From positions 1-64,000 of the IMG/VR virus record IMGVR_UViG_3300018080_000167: a stretch of DNA of 64,000 nt; one strand, written 5' to 3'. Position 1 is the first letter of the stretch, and every line of letters starts with the position of its first letter. The notes beneath the pieces were generated by a model. That model searched no databases. It was given only the letters and a program-made list of their open reading frames with translations, and was not told the DNA's origin. The DNA comes from a virus. Below, one piece after another: positions 1 to 8,902 of this stretch. Both the position numbers and the translations under genes were made by a program.

Positions 1-207
1 ATCTTTTTCTGTGTAGTCTTCTGGTAGTTGCTCCCAAACTTCAAGAAGCACTTGTCCAGTTCTCGCAAGAAAACTTTCTGTTTTGTCTTTATGAAAATGT
101 ATGCTGCAACATTTGCCTTGTTCAACAAATAGTAATTTTACACAATAATTTTCATCATTTTTATAAATTAATTCTTTTCCCCAAACTTTTTTTACAATAT
201 CAGGCAT
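1..207 (-). CDS. Cupin-fold sugar-isomerase-like protein (partial)
   Basis: Reads leftward off the window edge; 69 N-terminal codons are visible. The start VWGKELIY followed by SIHFHKDKTESF resembles mannose-6-phosphate isomerase-like cupins, whose metal-binding His residues sit in an HxHxxxxE pattern; here HFHKDKTES fits loosely. An AGGAGG site lies just upstream of the ATG. As the last visible gene of the glycan cassette it may act on a sugar or sugar nucleotide. The C-terminus and stop are outside the window, so the family call rests on the N-terminal motif only. Confidence 0.6.
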   Translation of the reverse strand, partial: MPDIVKKVWGKELIYKNDENYCVKLLFVEQGKCCSIHFHKDKTESFLARTGQVLLEVWEQLPEDYTEKD

Positions 208-215
208 AATGCCTC

Positions 216-389
216 CTATTTCCAATTTTTATATTTTTTGCGCATCGGTTCAAAAACAAAAGAATCATCTATATCATATTTATTGACGCTCATTTCTTCC
301 ACTATTGAATCAACAATCCCCTTTGTTTTAAATACACCAGATGCCTTGGCAAAGGTTTCTACAATCCTTTTAAATTCTTCGTCTGTCAT
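216..389 (-). CDS. Hypothetical 57-aa protein
   Basis: Starts MTDEEFKRIVETFAKASG and ends in a basic KKYKNWK tail. It sits between the P1 promoter at 450-475 and the cupin gene, only 9 bases from the cupin start. The AGGAGG at about 415-422 is rather far from this ATG, and an upstream in-frame stop rules out an earlier start, so initiation is slightly uncertain. Function unknown. Confidence 0.55.
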   Translation of the reverse strand: MTDEEFKRIVETFAKASGVFKTKGIVDSIVEEMSVNKYDIDDSFVFEPMRKKYKNWK

Positions 390-449
390 TAAATTTCAGC
401 GACTGATAATGCCGCCCTCCTTTTGTTAGATGTTAAAATAATGATGTTT

Positions 450-475
450 ACTCATATATAATATCTACTAATTGG
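450..475 (-). promoter_or_regulatory. P1-family promoter, copy 1
   Basis: Reads AATTAGTAGATATTATATAT in the leftward direction, upstream of the 57-aa gene and the cupin. It shares the TTAGTAGATATTATATA core with seven other sites in the window. Unlike most copies it lacks a clear TTGGAA box 19 bases upstream. Confidence 0.65.
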
Positions 476-494
476 CAAAAAATTTTATTATTTT

Positions 495-1208
495 TTACCA
501 ATTTGGAAATAGTCCTTCAAGACGCGCCATTATATCTATGTCTTCTTGAGAAACATGCCTCCAACATCTCTTCACCTTATTGTCATGGTCTGTCTTGAGT
601 CCATTCCATAAATTAAACTTTGCTCTTTTTATCAAATTAAAATTATTAAATACTATATCTTTTGTTTGTAAAATCTTTGTTTTATCTCGTTGAGCCTCTA
701 AATTATTTTTACTTTCAAATTCCCATATTGTAAAACCCCTTTTCAAGTATTTCATCAAGAATTTTCGTTTCCAAATTGAAGGTTTGGTTGTCATTCGGAA
801 TGCTGCATGTTGTGGATATAAATCAAAATTTTTGTCAAAATTGCTACAAATTGTTTTGTGCTGTCCAACAATAATTTTACCAATGTTATCTTGAGATATT
901 TTTTCTAAACATAAATTGATTTTTTCTATATCAACATCTCCAACAGGAAGTAGGTCATCCAATAAAAGCAATACATATTCATCCTCGATGTCGGCTAAAT
1001 ACTTCTTAATAGGGTCTGTCCATATACGACCATCGTTAAAGTCTGACTGCGGACCTACAGAAACCGATTTAAAATTTGAAGGCAATTCTTTTGGTTCTTT
1101 AAAACACAGAACATCTACAGATTGCCCTGGATAATGCTTATTAAAAAGTTCAGCATAAATATTCAAAAGCGGCAAATATTTATCACAAACTTTTAATACA
1201 ATTCTCAT
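495..1208 (-). CDS. Glycosyltransferase-like protein
   Basis: 237 aa. It has an acidic stretch YVLLLLDDLLP (about residues 78-88), a plausible nucleotide-sugar/metal-binding loop, and a later W-FE pattern (SIWKRKFL...TIWEFE, about 143-165) that I associate with small capsule-type glycosyltransferases. Start ATG overlaps the stop of the epimerase gene by 4 bases (ATGA) and has an AGGAGA site, implying translational coupling. Probably adds a sugar to a surface or virion glycan; donor and acceptor unknown. Confidence 0.55.
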   Translation of the reverse strand: MRIVLKVCDKYLPLLNIYAELFNKHYPGQSVDVLCFKEPKELPSNFKSVSVGPQSDFNDGRIWTDPIKKYLADIEDEYVLLLLDDLLPVGDVDIEKINLCLEKISQDNIGKIIVGQHKTICSNFDKNFDLYPQHAAFRMTTKPSIWKRKFLMKYLKRGFTIWEFESKNNLEAQRDKTKILQTKDIVFNNFNLIKRAKFNLWNGLKTDHDNKVKRCWRHVSQEDIDIMARLEGLFPNW

Positions 1209-2257
1209 AACATTTTCTCCTTTTTTACCATTTTTACCAAAAGATCAAACAAACTTGTTTTAATATCCCATTCTGGATAATGCAATTTAAACTTAGACAA
1301 ATTTGTTATATACCAAATATGATCGCCTATTCTGTTGTCTTCTAAAATATCATAGTTTTTCCAATTACTTCCATTTATTCTATTTATTGTATCAATGGCT
1401 TCTAAAATAGATGTTGAGTTGTCTCTTCCACCGCCAGCATTATACACCTCTCCACATCTTGGATTTTGTATAAAATGCCAAAACATATTTATTAGATCAG
1501 CGCTATAAATATTATCTCGCACCTGCTTGCCTTTATAGCCGAAAATATTGTAATGTTTGTTGTGTACAATACATTTCACCAGATACGACAAAAAGCCGTG
1601 AAGCTCTGTTCCTGCGTGATTTTCGCCCGTTAAACAGCCGCCCCTAAAGATAGCTGTTTGCATTCCAAAATATTTTCCATATTCTTGCACCATTATATCT
1701 GCGGCAACTTTAGATGCGCCAAAAATAGAATGTTCTGACTGATCTATACTCATAGTTTCATTTATAGTATACAGATTGTTGTTAAAGTCATAAACTTCAT
1801 AACGCATATCTTCTTCAACTAACCCTGGTAAATAATTAGGCATATCGCCATATACTTTATTACTGCTTGTAAAAACGAATACAGCGTCATTACAATGTAA
1901 TCTTGTAAGCTCCAAAAGATTAAATGTTCCAACAGCATTAATGTGAAAGTCAGTCAAAGGCTCTTTAGCTGCCCAGTCATGAGATGGTTGTGCAGCAGTA
2001 TGTATTATAATATCAAAAGGGTGTTTATTAAATATTTGCTCCAAAGCCTTGTAGTTTCTTATGTCGCAATTGTAGTGTTCATATTGTGACAAACATTTAA
2101 GTGAGTCTGCAGTCTTTTTTGTAGATGCATTTTTGCCAAAAAAGTATTGTCGCATATTGTTGTCAATACCATAGACGCTATAATTTTTGTTAATAAAAAA
2201 TCTTACTGCTTCTGATCCTATCAGTCCTGCAGAACCAGTTACCAATACATTCGCCAT
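1205..2257 (-). CDS. NAD-dependent epimerase/dehydratase (extended SDR)
   Basis: 350 aa. N-terminal Rossmann motif VLVTGSAGLIGSE (residues 4-16), FTSSNKVYGD in mid-protein and a HSIFGASK segment where extended SDRs normally have YxxxK: the catalytic Tyr position is Phe. The overall pattern (FRGGCLTG, KQVRDNIYSADL, RIGDHIW) resembles a subfamily often labelled CDP-paratose 2-epimerase-like, in which I recall Phe at this position, so it need not be inactive. Likely converts a nucleotide sugar for the glycosyltransferases in the same operon. Confidence 0.75.
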   Translation of the reverse strand: MANVLVTGSAGLIGSEAVRFFINKNYSVYGIDNNMRQYFFGKNASTKKTADSLKCLSQYEHYNCDIRNYKALEQIFNKHPFDIIIHTAAQPSHDWAAKEPLTDFHINAVGTFNLLELTRLHCNDAVFVFTSSNKVYGDMPNYLPGLVEEDMRYEVYDFNNNLYTINETMSIDQSEHSIFGASKVAADIMVQEYGKYFGMQTAIFRGGCLTGENHAGTELHGFLSYLVKCIVHNKHYNIFGYKGKQVRDNIYSADLINMFWHFIQNPRCGEVYNAGGGRDNSTSILEAIDTINRINGSNWKNYDILEDNRIGDHIWYITNLSKFKLHYPEWDIKTSLFDLLVKMVKKEKML

Positions 2258-2287
2258 TACCCCCCCTTTTTTTTATTTTTACCTCTA

Positions 2288-2863
2288 TTAAAATTGATAA
2301 TTAAAATTTTCAATATCTTCTTGATAAAAATCTTCAATTAATTTTATAGCCTTTTCATCTCCTTTGTAAAATTTTTTATAACATTTATTTTTTCTTTTTT
2401 TGCTTTTGTTCTTTTCTGGTAATTTTTTATATTTTATTCCTAATTTTTTACACAATAATTTCCAATCTTTATCTAATGTTTCAAATTTGCATATAAAATC
2501 AACTTCTATTTTTTCTTTATTGTTTTTTAGCCAGTTACTACAAGTGTCAAATGACCAATTTAGTCCCTTATTTTCTCCAAAGATTATTTTTATCCAGTCT
2601 GTAAAATTATATTTATTAGAATAAATAAATTTTTTCCCCTGTCTTTTTTTATGGAAATATAATGATAAAACCCTATCAAATGGATTTCTTACAATTGACC
2701 AAATAAAAAAATTATTAAATTTTTCCTGCCCATTTTTTTTAATATAATATTTAAGATTATGGTTTTTTTCTTTTGTGTTTTGTTTATTAAAAAAATGATG
2801 TACTGAAGTTCCGGCTGTTTTAGTAATGTGTATGAATATAAAATTATTATTTTCACAAATCAT
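2288..2863 (-). CDS. Sulfotransferase (family 2-like)
   Basis: 191 aa. Both PAPS-binding elements are visible: HITKTAGTS (residues 12-20, 5'-phosphosulfate loop) and VRNPFDRVLS (58-67, 3'-phosphate site). Such enzymes transfer sulfate from PAPS to carbohydrate hydroxyls. It is one of three in the cassette, so the phage probably decorates a glycan with sulfate. The stop overlaps the next gene's region by 4 bases, as elsewhere in this operon. Confidence 0.8.
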   Translation of the reverse strand: MICENNNFIFIHITKTAGTSVHHFFNKQNTKEKNHNLKYYIKKNGQEKFNNFFIWSIVRNPFDRVLSLYFHKKRQGKKFIYSNKYNFTDWIKIIFGENKGLNWSFDTCSNWLKNNKEKIEVDFICKFETLDKDWKLLCKKLGIKYKKLPEKNKSKKRKNKCYKKFYKGDEKAIKLIEDFYQEDIENFNYQF

Positions 2864-3357
2864 TTTTTTGCCACCATAATATCTTTTTTCTTTGAGCTTT
2901 TCCCACCACCATTCTCATAATAGATTTTATAATCACTACATATTTGTAATAATTTCTTTTTTACTTTTTTCTTTTTGACTTTATAGCTATTGAACAACGA
3001 CACATCATCTATTAAAATACATGGCGTTTCTTTTACGTTCGATATAATGATATCTAATTCTTCAAGAATTGGACTCCAAGAATTTGTATGTGCATCGAGC
3101 CAAAATGTTATTGGCCCATTAATATTTTTAACAACATTTTTTAAAAACTCTCTAGAGTCATTTGTGTAAAAATGTATTTTGTCAATATCATTCAGTCTTT
3201 CCTTGCATATTGGTATTCTTTCTTCGTCTACTTCTGTTGTCCAAATTTCTTCAAAGCCAACACTTAATGCATTTAACGATGTGTTGCCAGTTGCCGTTCC
3301 GGTTTCTACAAAATTTTTATTTATATATTTTTTTAAAGTCTCTATTTTAATTGGCAT
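2860..3357 (-). CDS. SAM-dependent methyltransferase-like protein
   Basis: 165 aa. FVETGTATGNTS (residues 16-27) looks like a degenerate SAM-binding glycine loop, TTEVDEERI like the acidic end of strand beta-2, and ITFWLDAHT (about 83-91) is typical of a group of small class I methyltransferases found in polysaccharide clusters. Overlaps both neighbours by a few bases. Substrate unknown; probably a sugar. Confidence 0.6.
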   Translation of the reverse strand: MPIKIETLKKYINKNFVETGTATGNTSLNALSVGFEEIWTTEVDEERIPICKERLNDIDKIHFYTNDSREFLKNVVKNINGPITFWLDAHTNSWSPILEELDIIISNVKETPCILIDDVSLFNSYKVKKKKVKKKLLQICSDYKIYYENGGGKSSKKKDIMVAKK

Positions 3358-4180
3358 TCTCTTTAGTCCATTCTTCTACTATCGCCTCTTTAATTTTATA
3401 CTGTTGTTTTATCGCCCATTTTTTTCTGTTAATATATCTATATTTTTTAAAATTACTTTTTTCAAGAATATTTTCTACTATGTGATTTTTCAATCCTTTT
3501 TCCTTAAGTTTTAATTGTATAAATGGCAGCCTTCTATAATGTACCAATAAGCCATAAAAATAATGGTCTAACAATTTTTCAAAGACATCAAAAAGATAAA
3601 ATAACTCTCCTTTTATAAAAAATGAATCCTGATATGAACATAATAATTTATAACCTTTACTTTCGAAAATCTCATTTATAACAGAAAGCGACTGCTGTAT
3701 ATTATTTGATGCAATATCTGCCGATACCCTTGGATGAAACGGTGGCAGCATCTGTCCACCCTCTATGCATACCACTGTCGGTAAATATTTTTCAATAGAT
3801 TCAAAAATTTCTACATCTAAACCGTCTACATCAATTGAACAAAAATTTATATGTTGTCTTCTTATAAATCTATCACATATGTTATCAAAATGATTTTCAC
3901 TGTTTTTGTCGCTGTTTATAAAAGCATTTGCAATAACAATTCTTTTCTGGTCTTTATAATTATTTTTTAATTGTTTGAATCTTTTTTCATTGCCCTCTAT
4001 AAAAAATCCGTCCCATCCTTCATCGAATAACTTGCGACAATTTGACCCACGTATTCCATCAATGGCTCCAAATTCAACAAAAAAACCCCTCCAAATTTTT
4101 AATACTTGCATAATTTTTTCTATAATGCCATCATTTCCAGTAAAGCTATATTTATCTTTTCTATAGTCTAATAAGTTCAT
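3347..4180 (-). CDS. FkbM-like methyltransferase
   Basis: 277 aa from the ATG that overlaps the upstream stop as ATGA; a longer reading frame exists but would overlap by 55 bases. FFVEFGAIDGIRGSNC (near residue 33) is the SAM loop and INFCSIDVDGLDVEIFE matches the FkbM pattern ending in D-x-D/E-G. The last 80 residues are lysine-rich and hydrophobic without a recognised domain. FkbM enzymes methylate hydroxyls of sugars or polyketides. Confidence 0.65.
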   Translation of the reverse strand: MNLLDYRKDKYSFTGNDGIIEKIMQVLKIWRGFFVEFGAIDGIRGSNCRKLFDEGWDGFFIEGNEKRFKQLKNNYKDQKRIVIANAFINSDKNSENHFDNICDRFIRRQHINFCSIDVDGLDVEIFESIEKYLPTVVCIEGGQMLPPFHPRVSADIASNNIQQSLSVINEIFESKGYKLLCSYQDSFFIKGELFYLFDVFEKLLDHYFYGLLVHYRRLPFIQLKLKEKGLKNHIVENILEKSNFKKYRYINRKKWAIKQQYKIKEAIVEEWTKENAN

Positions 4181-4878
4181 GATAATCGTCCCTTTGTTCT
4201 GTTGCGCGAACCGCTTGTGTCTGCATTCCAAAACGGTTGATTTTCTAAAATATAAATATCACATATGTTATGAAAATTTTTTGCCCTTGGAATTTCAGCT
4301 TTCTTGGCTACATTGTTGGGATCAAAATCTTTCCACAAATGATGTAACAACTTTGTTCTTGTAAAATTTGGATAATCGCAATAATTTCTACTGCTCAAAG
4401 TAAATTGTTCTTTGCCAATATTGATCGTATCAAAATCTTTTGTTTTTTTGCCATTAATATATGATCGTGTTCCAACAAATCTTTTATTTGTGCCTTTAAG
4501 CCCCTTGTTTCGCATTGTTTGTATGTGTCCAGCATTCCCATATTGTTGAAAAAATGCTTCTATTGACGCCATATCTATTGTTCTATCAAGAAAAAAATCG
4601 TTTTGAACATACAATAGAATATCACCGCTTTTCTCCGCGCTCTCAGTTATTTTCTTGAGGGTAATTGATATCCCTTTTCTTTCTTTATTTTTTATAAATT
4701 GATCAACAAAGTCCAATGAATTTATATATTCATCAACCCTTTTATCTTTAGATGCGTCGTCCCCTATTATAAAATACGCATCCATTAATTCAGGATTATA
4801 TTTTACTATGCTATCGACACACTTTTTAAGGAAAGAAAGTCTTTCACATGTTTGAATACCAACAACAAATTTCATCAT
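4177..4878 (-). CDS. Glycosyltransferase, GT2-like
   Basis: 233 aa. Starts MMKFVVGIQTCERLSFLKKC, then IIGDDASKD (about residues 37-45), the usual GT-A nucleotide-binding loop, and LLYVQNDFF (about 88-96) at the expected DxD position, here xND. The start was chosen because it overlaps the upstream FkbM stop and follows GGGGTGAT. Probably transfers a sugar in the same pathway. Confidence 0.6.
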   Translation of the reverse strand: MMKFVVGIQTCERLSFLKKCVDSIVKYNPELMDAYFIIGDDASKDKRVDEYINSLDFVDQFIKNKERKGISITLKKITESAEKSGDILLYVQNDFFLDRTIDMASIEAFFQQYGNAGHIQTMRNKGLKGTNKRFVGTRSYINGKKTKDFDTINIGKEQFTLSSRNYCDYPNFTRTKLLHHLWKDFDPNNVAKKAEIPRAKNFHNICDIYILENQPFWNADTSGSRNRTKGRLS

Positions 4879-5480
4879 ATCACCCCAATCATTTTTAACC
4901 AATGTGCAATTCTTATTTGGTGTGTTTTTCCCCTCATTGCTTGAGATTGTGTTAAATAATTATCTTTATTAAATTTATTAAGCTTATCTTTTAAATATTT
5001 TTTTAAATGCTTCTTGCCATCTATTTTTCTAACATCAAAATCTATCATCAAATGATTTATTTTATCATACTCACAACTATTTAATAAATCATCTACTATA
5101 TCAATCTCTGCACCTTCGGCATTAATTTTCATTATAACATAGTCATCATTTGAAATATTTTCTTGAAACCAATCTGTTGCTCTTACAAACTCACATTCAA
5201 TATCTCCATTTGGTTTTTTACGTTTTCCATTATATTTTTCTTTAAAAAGCGTTCCACCAACATGTCCAGCATTATAAATGATAGAACGGCAGCTTCTATC
5301 CCATAGCCCAAATGCATTGATTACAAGTTTGTCATCGTTATATTGTTCTTTTATAATATCACAATTAGACACAACTGGTTCAAATGTGTGTATAATATCA
5401 AAGTGATATTTTTCTTTCAACACCTCTTCCACTGTTTCACCGTGATGTCCACCAACATCTAAAAATATTTTCATCATCAA
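4875..5480 (-). CDS. FkbM family methyltransferase
   Basis: 201 aa, compact. IFLDVGGHHGETV (residues 5-17) is the SAM loop, HTFEPV the beta-2 end and VIMKINAEGAEIDIV (about 126-140) the FkbM signature, where homologs have K-x-D-x-E-G. It overlaps both neighbours by 4 bases. Likely O-methylates a sugar in a phage- or host-surface glycan. It is better conserved in its motifs than the other FkbM-like gene at 3347-4180. Confidence 0.75.
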   Translation of the reverse strand: MMMKIFLDVGGHHGETVEEVLKEKYHFDIIHTFEPVVSNCDIIKEQYNDDKLVINAFGLWDRSCRSIIYNAGHVGGTLFKEKYNGKRKKPNGDIECEFVRATDWFQENISNDDYVIMKINAEGAEIDIVDDLLNSCEYDKINHLMIDFDVRKIDGKKHLKKYLKDKLNKFNKDNYLTQSQAMRGKTHQIRIAHWLKMIGVI

Positions 5481-6271
5481 GCCTTTCTTATGTCTTTAAT
5501 ATTCCTTAATGGATGATTATCTAAAATTTCTGGATGTTCTCCATCGAATTTTTTCAAAGAAAATTTACCAAGATAAAAATTATATGTAGCTTCTTCTAAT
5601 GGAATTTTTTCCCAATTATTATTAAACCATCTTTCCATCCCTGGTACAAATCCACTTGTTTTGTGTCTTATGCGCATCCTTTCGGTGGGTTTAACCCACT
5701 TTAGATGGTGAAAATATGTATCTTCATTCAAAATAATATGATTTTTTCCTACATTTTTAGCATTGTGTGTAGGTTTAAAATACATGTCTGGATTAACTTT
5801 AAAAATAAAAGCACGCTTCTTAGGATTGCTATGTATAATTAATTGCCAATCAAAAGAAAAGGCAAATTCTTTCCCGAAAAATTTAATTAAGTCTGGCTTA
5901 TCATTATCCATTATATCTATCATTTTTTCTATCGCTGAGTGGAACCAAATTTCGTCCACATCTAATGGGATGAGGTAATCTCCAGCAGAACAATAGCTTA
6001 AAGCGCGATTAAAATTTTCGCATTGATTTTTTCTGTAGTTATTATGTTTTCTTGTCGTATATTCTAATTTAATTCTATTAGGAAATTCTTTTGTCTTATC
6101 TGAAATGACATCAAGCGTCTCGTCCGTAGAACGTTCAGGTATTTCTTGGTGTGCTGCAAATTGTGAGCCTTCACAAATATATATCAAATCACAAAATTTT
6201 AATGCATTATCAATTTGATATCCTACCCAATCCTTTTCATTATATGCTTGTATAAAACCTATTTTTTTCAT
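5477..6271 (-). CDS. Glycosyltransferase family 2-like protein
   Basis: 264 aa from the ATG overlapping the preceding stop (ATGA). MKKIGFIQAYNEKDWVGYQI is a typical GT2 start, and YLIPLDVDEIWF carries the DxD metal motif (DVDE). RSTDETLDV resembles the loop after the first strand in GT2 enzymes. The long C-terminal half (KKFDGEHPEIL) has no recognised module. Donor sugar cannot be predicted. Confidence 0.7.
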   Translation of the reverse strand: MKKIGFIQAYNEKDWVGYQIDNALKFCDLIYICEGSQFAAHQEIPERSTDETLDVISDKTKEFPNRIKLEYTTRKHNNYRKNQCENFNRALSYCSAGDYLIPLDVDEIWFHSAIEKMIDIMDNDKPDLIKFFGKEFAFSFDWQLIIHSNPKKRAFIFKVNPDMYFKPTHNAKNVGKNHIILNEDTYFHHLKWVKPTERMRIRHKTSGFVPGMERWFNNNWEKIPLEEATYNFYLGKFSLKKFDGEHPEILDNHPLRNIKDIRKA

Positions 6272-6906
6272 TTCCACCCCATATATGCATTGCCATTTTT
6301 GCTTAATATATATTCTGCACGATCGCCACACAGCTCTCTTATATGCTTTGACAGTGTGAATGTGCTTTTGAATTTCTGCTTATTGCCATTTTTGATCATT
6401 TTGTCATCTGGGATGTTTCCAGTAAAGTCGAAGATAGTTGTCCTTATCGCACCATGTTCCGTGGGTTTTTCTCCCCTGATCTTCTGGCATTTATAACACA
6501 ACACATTAAGGAAATCATCAGATAGTTGACAATAGTCGAAATATAGTCCGTGACTTGCTATAATTTTTTGTCCATCCTGTTTTTCTGCTATACAATATCC
6601 AATTTTTTTATTATCAAAAATAAATTTTTCTGGTTTAATAATTATATTTGAATCACTATGTAAATAAAATAATGGCTTTTGAAGGGCTAAAAATCTATCT
6701 CTGAGGAACAATAGTCCAGCTTTAAAGATAAACCTCTTGTGACTAAGCGAACCCCGCACATATTCAAGCGATTTGGCGTACTTTTCTACGTCAAGGTGTT
6801 CTGCTATGACTGGAATTTTAAGCTCTTCACAGCGCTGTACAAGCCTTTTAGCGTGGTGTTTGTGTGAGCTTGTATACCAAGTCCAAAATGTGGGATAATT
6901 ATGCAC
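6268..6906 (-). CDS. Probable glycosyltransferase-like protein
   Basis: 212 aa beginning with a GTG codon (GTGCATAAT). FYLHSDSNIIIKP (about residues 80-92) is the only DxD-like element, and the N-terminus (WTWYTSSHKHHAKRLV) resembles nucleotide-diphospho-sugar transferases that handle short chains. The gene overlaps a sulfotransferase upstream and a GT2 gene downstream. The family assignment is tentative. Confidence 0.4.
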   Translation of the reverse strand: MHNYPTFWTWYTSSHKHHAKRLVQRCEELKIPVIAEHLDVEKYAKSLEYVRGSLSHKRFIFKAGLLFLRDRFLALQKPLFYLHSDSNIIIKPEKFIFDNKKIGYCIAEKQDGQKIIASHGLYFDYCQLSDDFLNVLCYKCQKIRGEKPTEHGAIRTTIFDFTGNIPDDKMIKNGNKQKFKSTFTLSKHIRELCGDRAEYILSKNGNAYMGWK

Positions 6907-7486
6907 GACAAGTGCCCTTTATAACATCGAAATCTTTTTTATATCTTTTATAAATTTTAATAATTGTTGAGTCTTTAACATCTTTTATATTTACAAATTT
7001 TTTACTTCTATTTTCCCAAGGAAATCCGCGAGTAATATCAAATAATTTGCCTATTTCAATAATATTATCTGGCAATTTACTGAATATTAATATTTTGGTT
7101 ACTATTTGTAAGTCATCGTCAAAAAACCACCTGTATTGATTGCCGAGCATATAATTAGATATTAATTTTCCTTTATACTCATCTATTTGATCAACAAATT
7201 CATCAAATGTAGTGTTTTTTAGCGCCCTCTGAACATTTTTGTCGTGCTGAATGCCAACGCCGCCGCCTTTATAGTGATTAAAAACCGACATTAAACGATC
7301 AATAGGGTTTCTAATGACGCCAAACGAAAAATAGTCGCTATATTTGCCAGCAGCAAGCTGATTTCTGATGCGCCAGTCCTTTTCGTGCGGATTTCCAACC
7401 GTTTTTCCAGTAAGAAAAATCTCAACGCTTTTTCCTGCGTTTTTTGGAATGTGTAGAAAAATTAATTTTTTATCTTTTAAAATCAC
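6899..7486 (-). CDS. Sulfotransferase (family 2-like)
   Basis: 195 aa from a GTG preceded by GAGAAGG; an ATG six codons earlier is an alternative. LIFLHIPKNAGKS holds the PAPS 5'-phosphosulfate loop and FGVIRNPIDRLMSVF the 3'-phosphate site. It overlaps the preceding sulfotransferase gene. A second PAPS-dependent enzyme so close to the first suggests sulfation at more than one position of the product. Confidence 0.8.
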   Translation of the reverse strand: MILKDKKLIFLHIPKNAGKSVEIFLTGKTVGNPHEKDWRIRNQLAAGKYSDYFSFGVIRNPIDRLMSVFNHYKGGGVGIQHDKNVQRALKNTTFDEFVDQIDEYKGKLISNYMLGNQYRWFFDDDLQIVTKILIFSKLPDNIIEIGKLFDITRGFPWENRSKKFVNIKDVKDSTIIKIYKRYKKDFDVIKGTCRA

Positions 7487-8153
7487 AATTAAAAACCTTC
7501 TCATTAAGATGTTTCAAGTCATTTGTACAATAACTATTAAATATGCTATTATTATTATACGCTTTCCATCTTTCAAGAACTTTCATATCTTGAGCGCGCC
7601 CTTGATACTTCATTTGATCAAAAGAACTGCCATTGGCATTTTTTGGTATAAAATTTATGCCCTCATCTGTGAAAGGAATATCAAAATTATCGCATATCCA
7701 CATACGATATGCTTTATCTTTAAACCACTTGTCAAATAAAATATATTGCTTTTTTCCATTCAGTATTTCGCAAGCATATTCAAACCAAGCATTTGTAGAT
7801 TCAGCCAACCTTTGTTTGAGCGATCTTTTTTCTGTTGATCTTATTAATGATGCAATTGTATTTCTAACGTCTCTTAAAACAATAATTGATTCTGCTTCAA
7901 TATGGTTTTCTACCATATTAATATCATCTATTTTAGCATCTTCAAAGCTATAAATTATTTTTTTACTATCTGAGCCAGCATATTTGGTTTTCTTAACTCC
8001 GCCAAAATAATGAATTTCTCCATCTACTAATTTATATGGGTCAACATCATTGTGATGTATCACAGTTTCCTTCATCTGTTTTGCAAACCAAGAAAGAACT
8101 GCATGGTGCCCGCTTCTTTTTGTCGCTACAAACAATATTTTTTTGCCAAGCAT
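7470..8153 (-). CDS. Sulfotransferase-like protein
   Basis: 227 aa. VATKRSGHHAVLSWF (residues 9-23) is the RSGHH form of the sulfotransferase P-loop and IIVLRDVRNTIAS (90-102) the second PAPS element. The mid-region is diverged from the other two enzymes here. It is the first gene of the cassette proper and starts 3 bases from the zinc-ribbon gene stop. Confidence 0.75.
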   Translation of the reverse strand: MLGKKILFVATKRSGHHAVLSWFAKQMKETVIHHNDVDPYKLVDGEIHYFGGVKKTKYAGSDSKKIIYSFEDAKIDDINMVENHIEAESIIVLRDVRNTIASLIRSTEKRSLKQRLAESTNAWFEYACEILNGKKQYILFDKWFKDKAYRMWICDNFDIPFTDEGINFIPKNANGSSFDQMKYQGRAQDMKVLERWKAYNNNSIFNSYCTNDLKHLNEKVFNCDFKR

Positions 8154-8315
8154 TTAAACTTCTTCCAAAAGCTTATTAAATTGTTTACCACATTCACACT
8201 GCAACTGCATTTTTTTACGTGGCATTACCATAACATAATTTAGTTCTTTACCGCATGAAGGGCACTTTAGTTTTGAATGTTTTTCTTTTTTAATCTTTCC
8301 TACTTTGCGTGCCAT
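8154..8315 (-). CDS. 53-aa zinc-ribbon protein
   Basis: MARKVGKIKKEKHSKL, then LKCPSCGKELNY and LQCECGKQFNK: two Cys pairs (CPSC and CEC) forming a single zinc ribbon. A clear AAGGAGATAATA site precedes the ATG. It lies between uracil-DNA glycosylase and the glycan cassette. Basic N-terminus and zinc ribbon suggest nucleic-acid or protein binding; function unknown. Confidence 0.75.
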   Translation of the reverse strand: MARKVGKIKKEKHSKLKCPSCGKELNYVMVMPRKKMQLQCECGKQFNKLLEEV

Positions 8316-8335
8316 TATTATCTCCTTTGCTATAA

Positions 8336-8902
8336 TTATTTTTTACCAATAACTTCCATAACAATTTGTAAATCTTCCCAACACTCCTTTTTCTTTGCAG
8401 GATTGCGCAACAAATATGCAGGATGAAATGTTGGAATTACTACAATTGATTGTTCGCTATAGAACGAATCTATCTCGAATATTTTCCCATGTTCTTTTGT
8501 GATACCCTTAATAGACTTATCACCAATAATTTCTTTCATCGCAAAATTACCAAGTGTGATAATAGCTGTAGGATTAATCAATCTTATTTGTTCAGCCAAA
8601 AAATGTTTACACTTACCAATTTCAAATTGAGTTGGGTTTCTGTTTTCTGGGGGGCGACACTTGAGTATATTCGCAATATATACTTCGTCTCTATTAAAGC
8701 CCATTGCTGCTATCATTTTCGTCAAAAGCGCCCCAGAGCGCCCACAAAAAGGTTTGCCAGTCAAGTCTTCGTTGGCCCCAGGGGCTTCGCCAACCCACAA
8801 TAAATCTGCATTGACATTGCCTTCGCCAATTACAACATTCTTTCTTGTTTGATACAAAAGGCATTCTTTACAATTGTTGATTTTTTGTATTATATTATCC
8901 AT
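8336..8902 (-). CDS. Uracil-DNA glycosylase, family 4 type
   Basis: 188 aa. Excises uracil from DNA. Four Cys residues (11, 14, 82 and 98) are placed to ligate the [4Fe-4S] cluster of family 4 enzymes; GEAPGANED (38-46) is the active-site loop and FHPAYLLRNP the C-terminal motif. Length matches the family (about 190-200 aa). It overlaps the 70-aa gene upstream by 8 bases. With the dCMP deaminase and ThyX genes it fits a genome that makes dUMP and must keep uracil out of its DNA. Confidence 0.9.
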   Translation of the reverse strand: MDNIIQKINNCKECLLYQTRKNVVIGEGNVNADLLWVGEAPGANEDLTGKPFCGRSGALLTKMIAAMGFNRDEVYIANILKCRPPENRNPTQFEIGKCKHFLAEQIRLINPTAIITLGNFAMKEIIGDKSIKGITKEHGKIFEIDSFYSEQSIVVIPTFHPAYLLRNPAKKKECWEDLQIVMEVIGKK

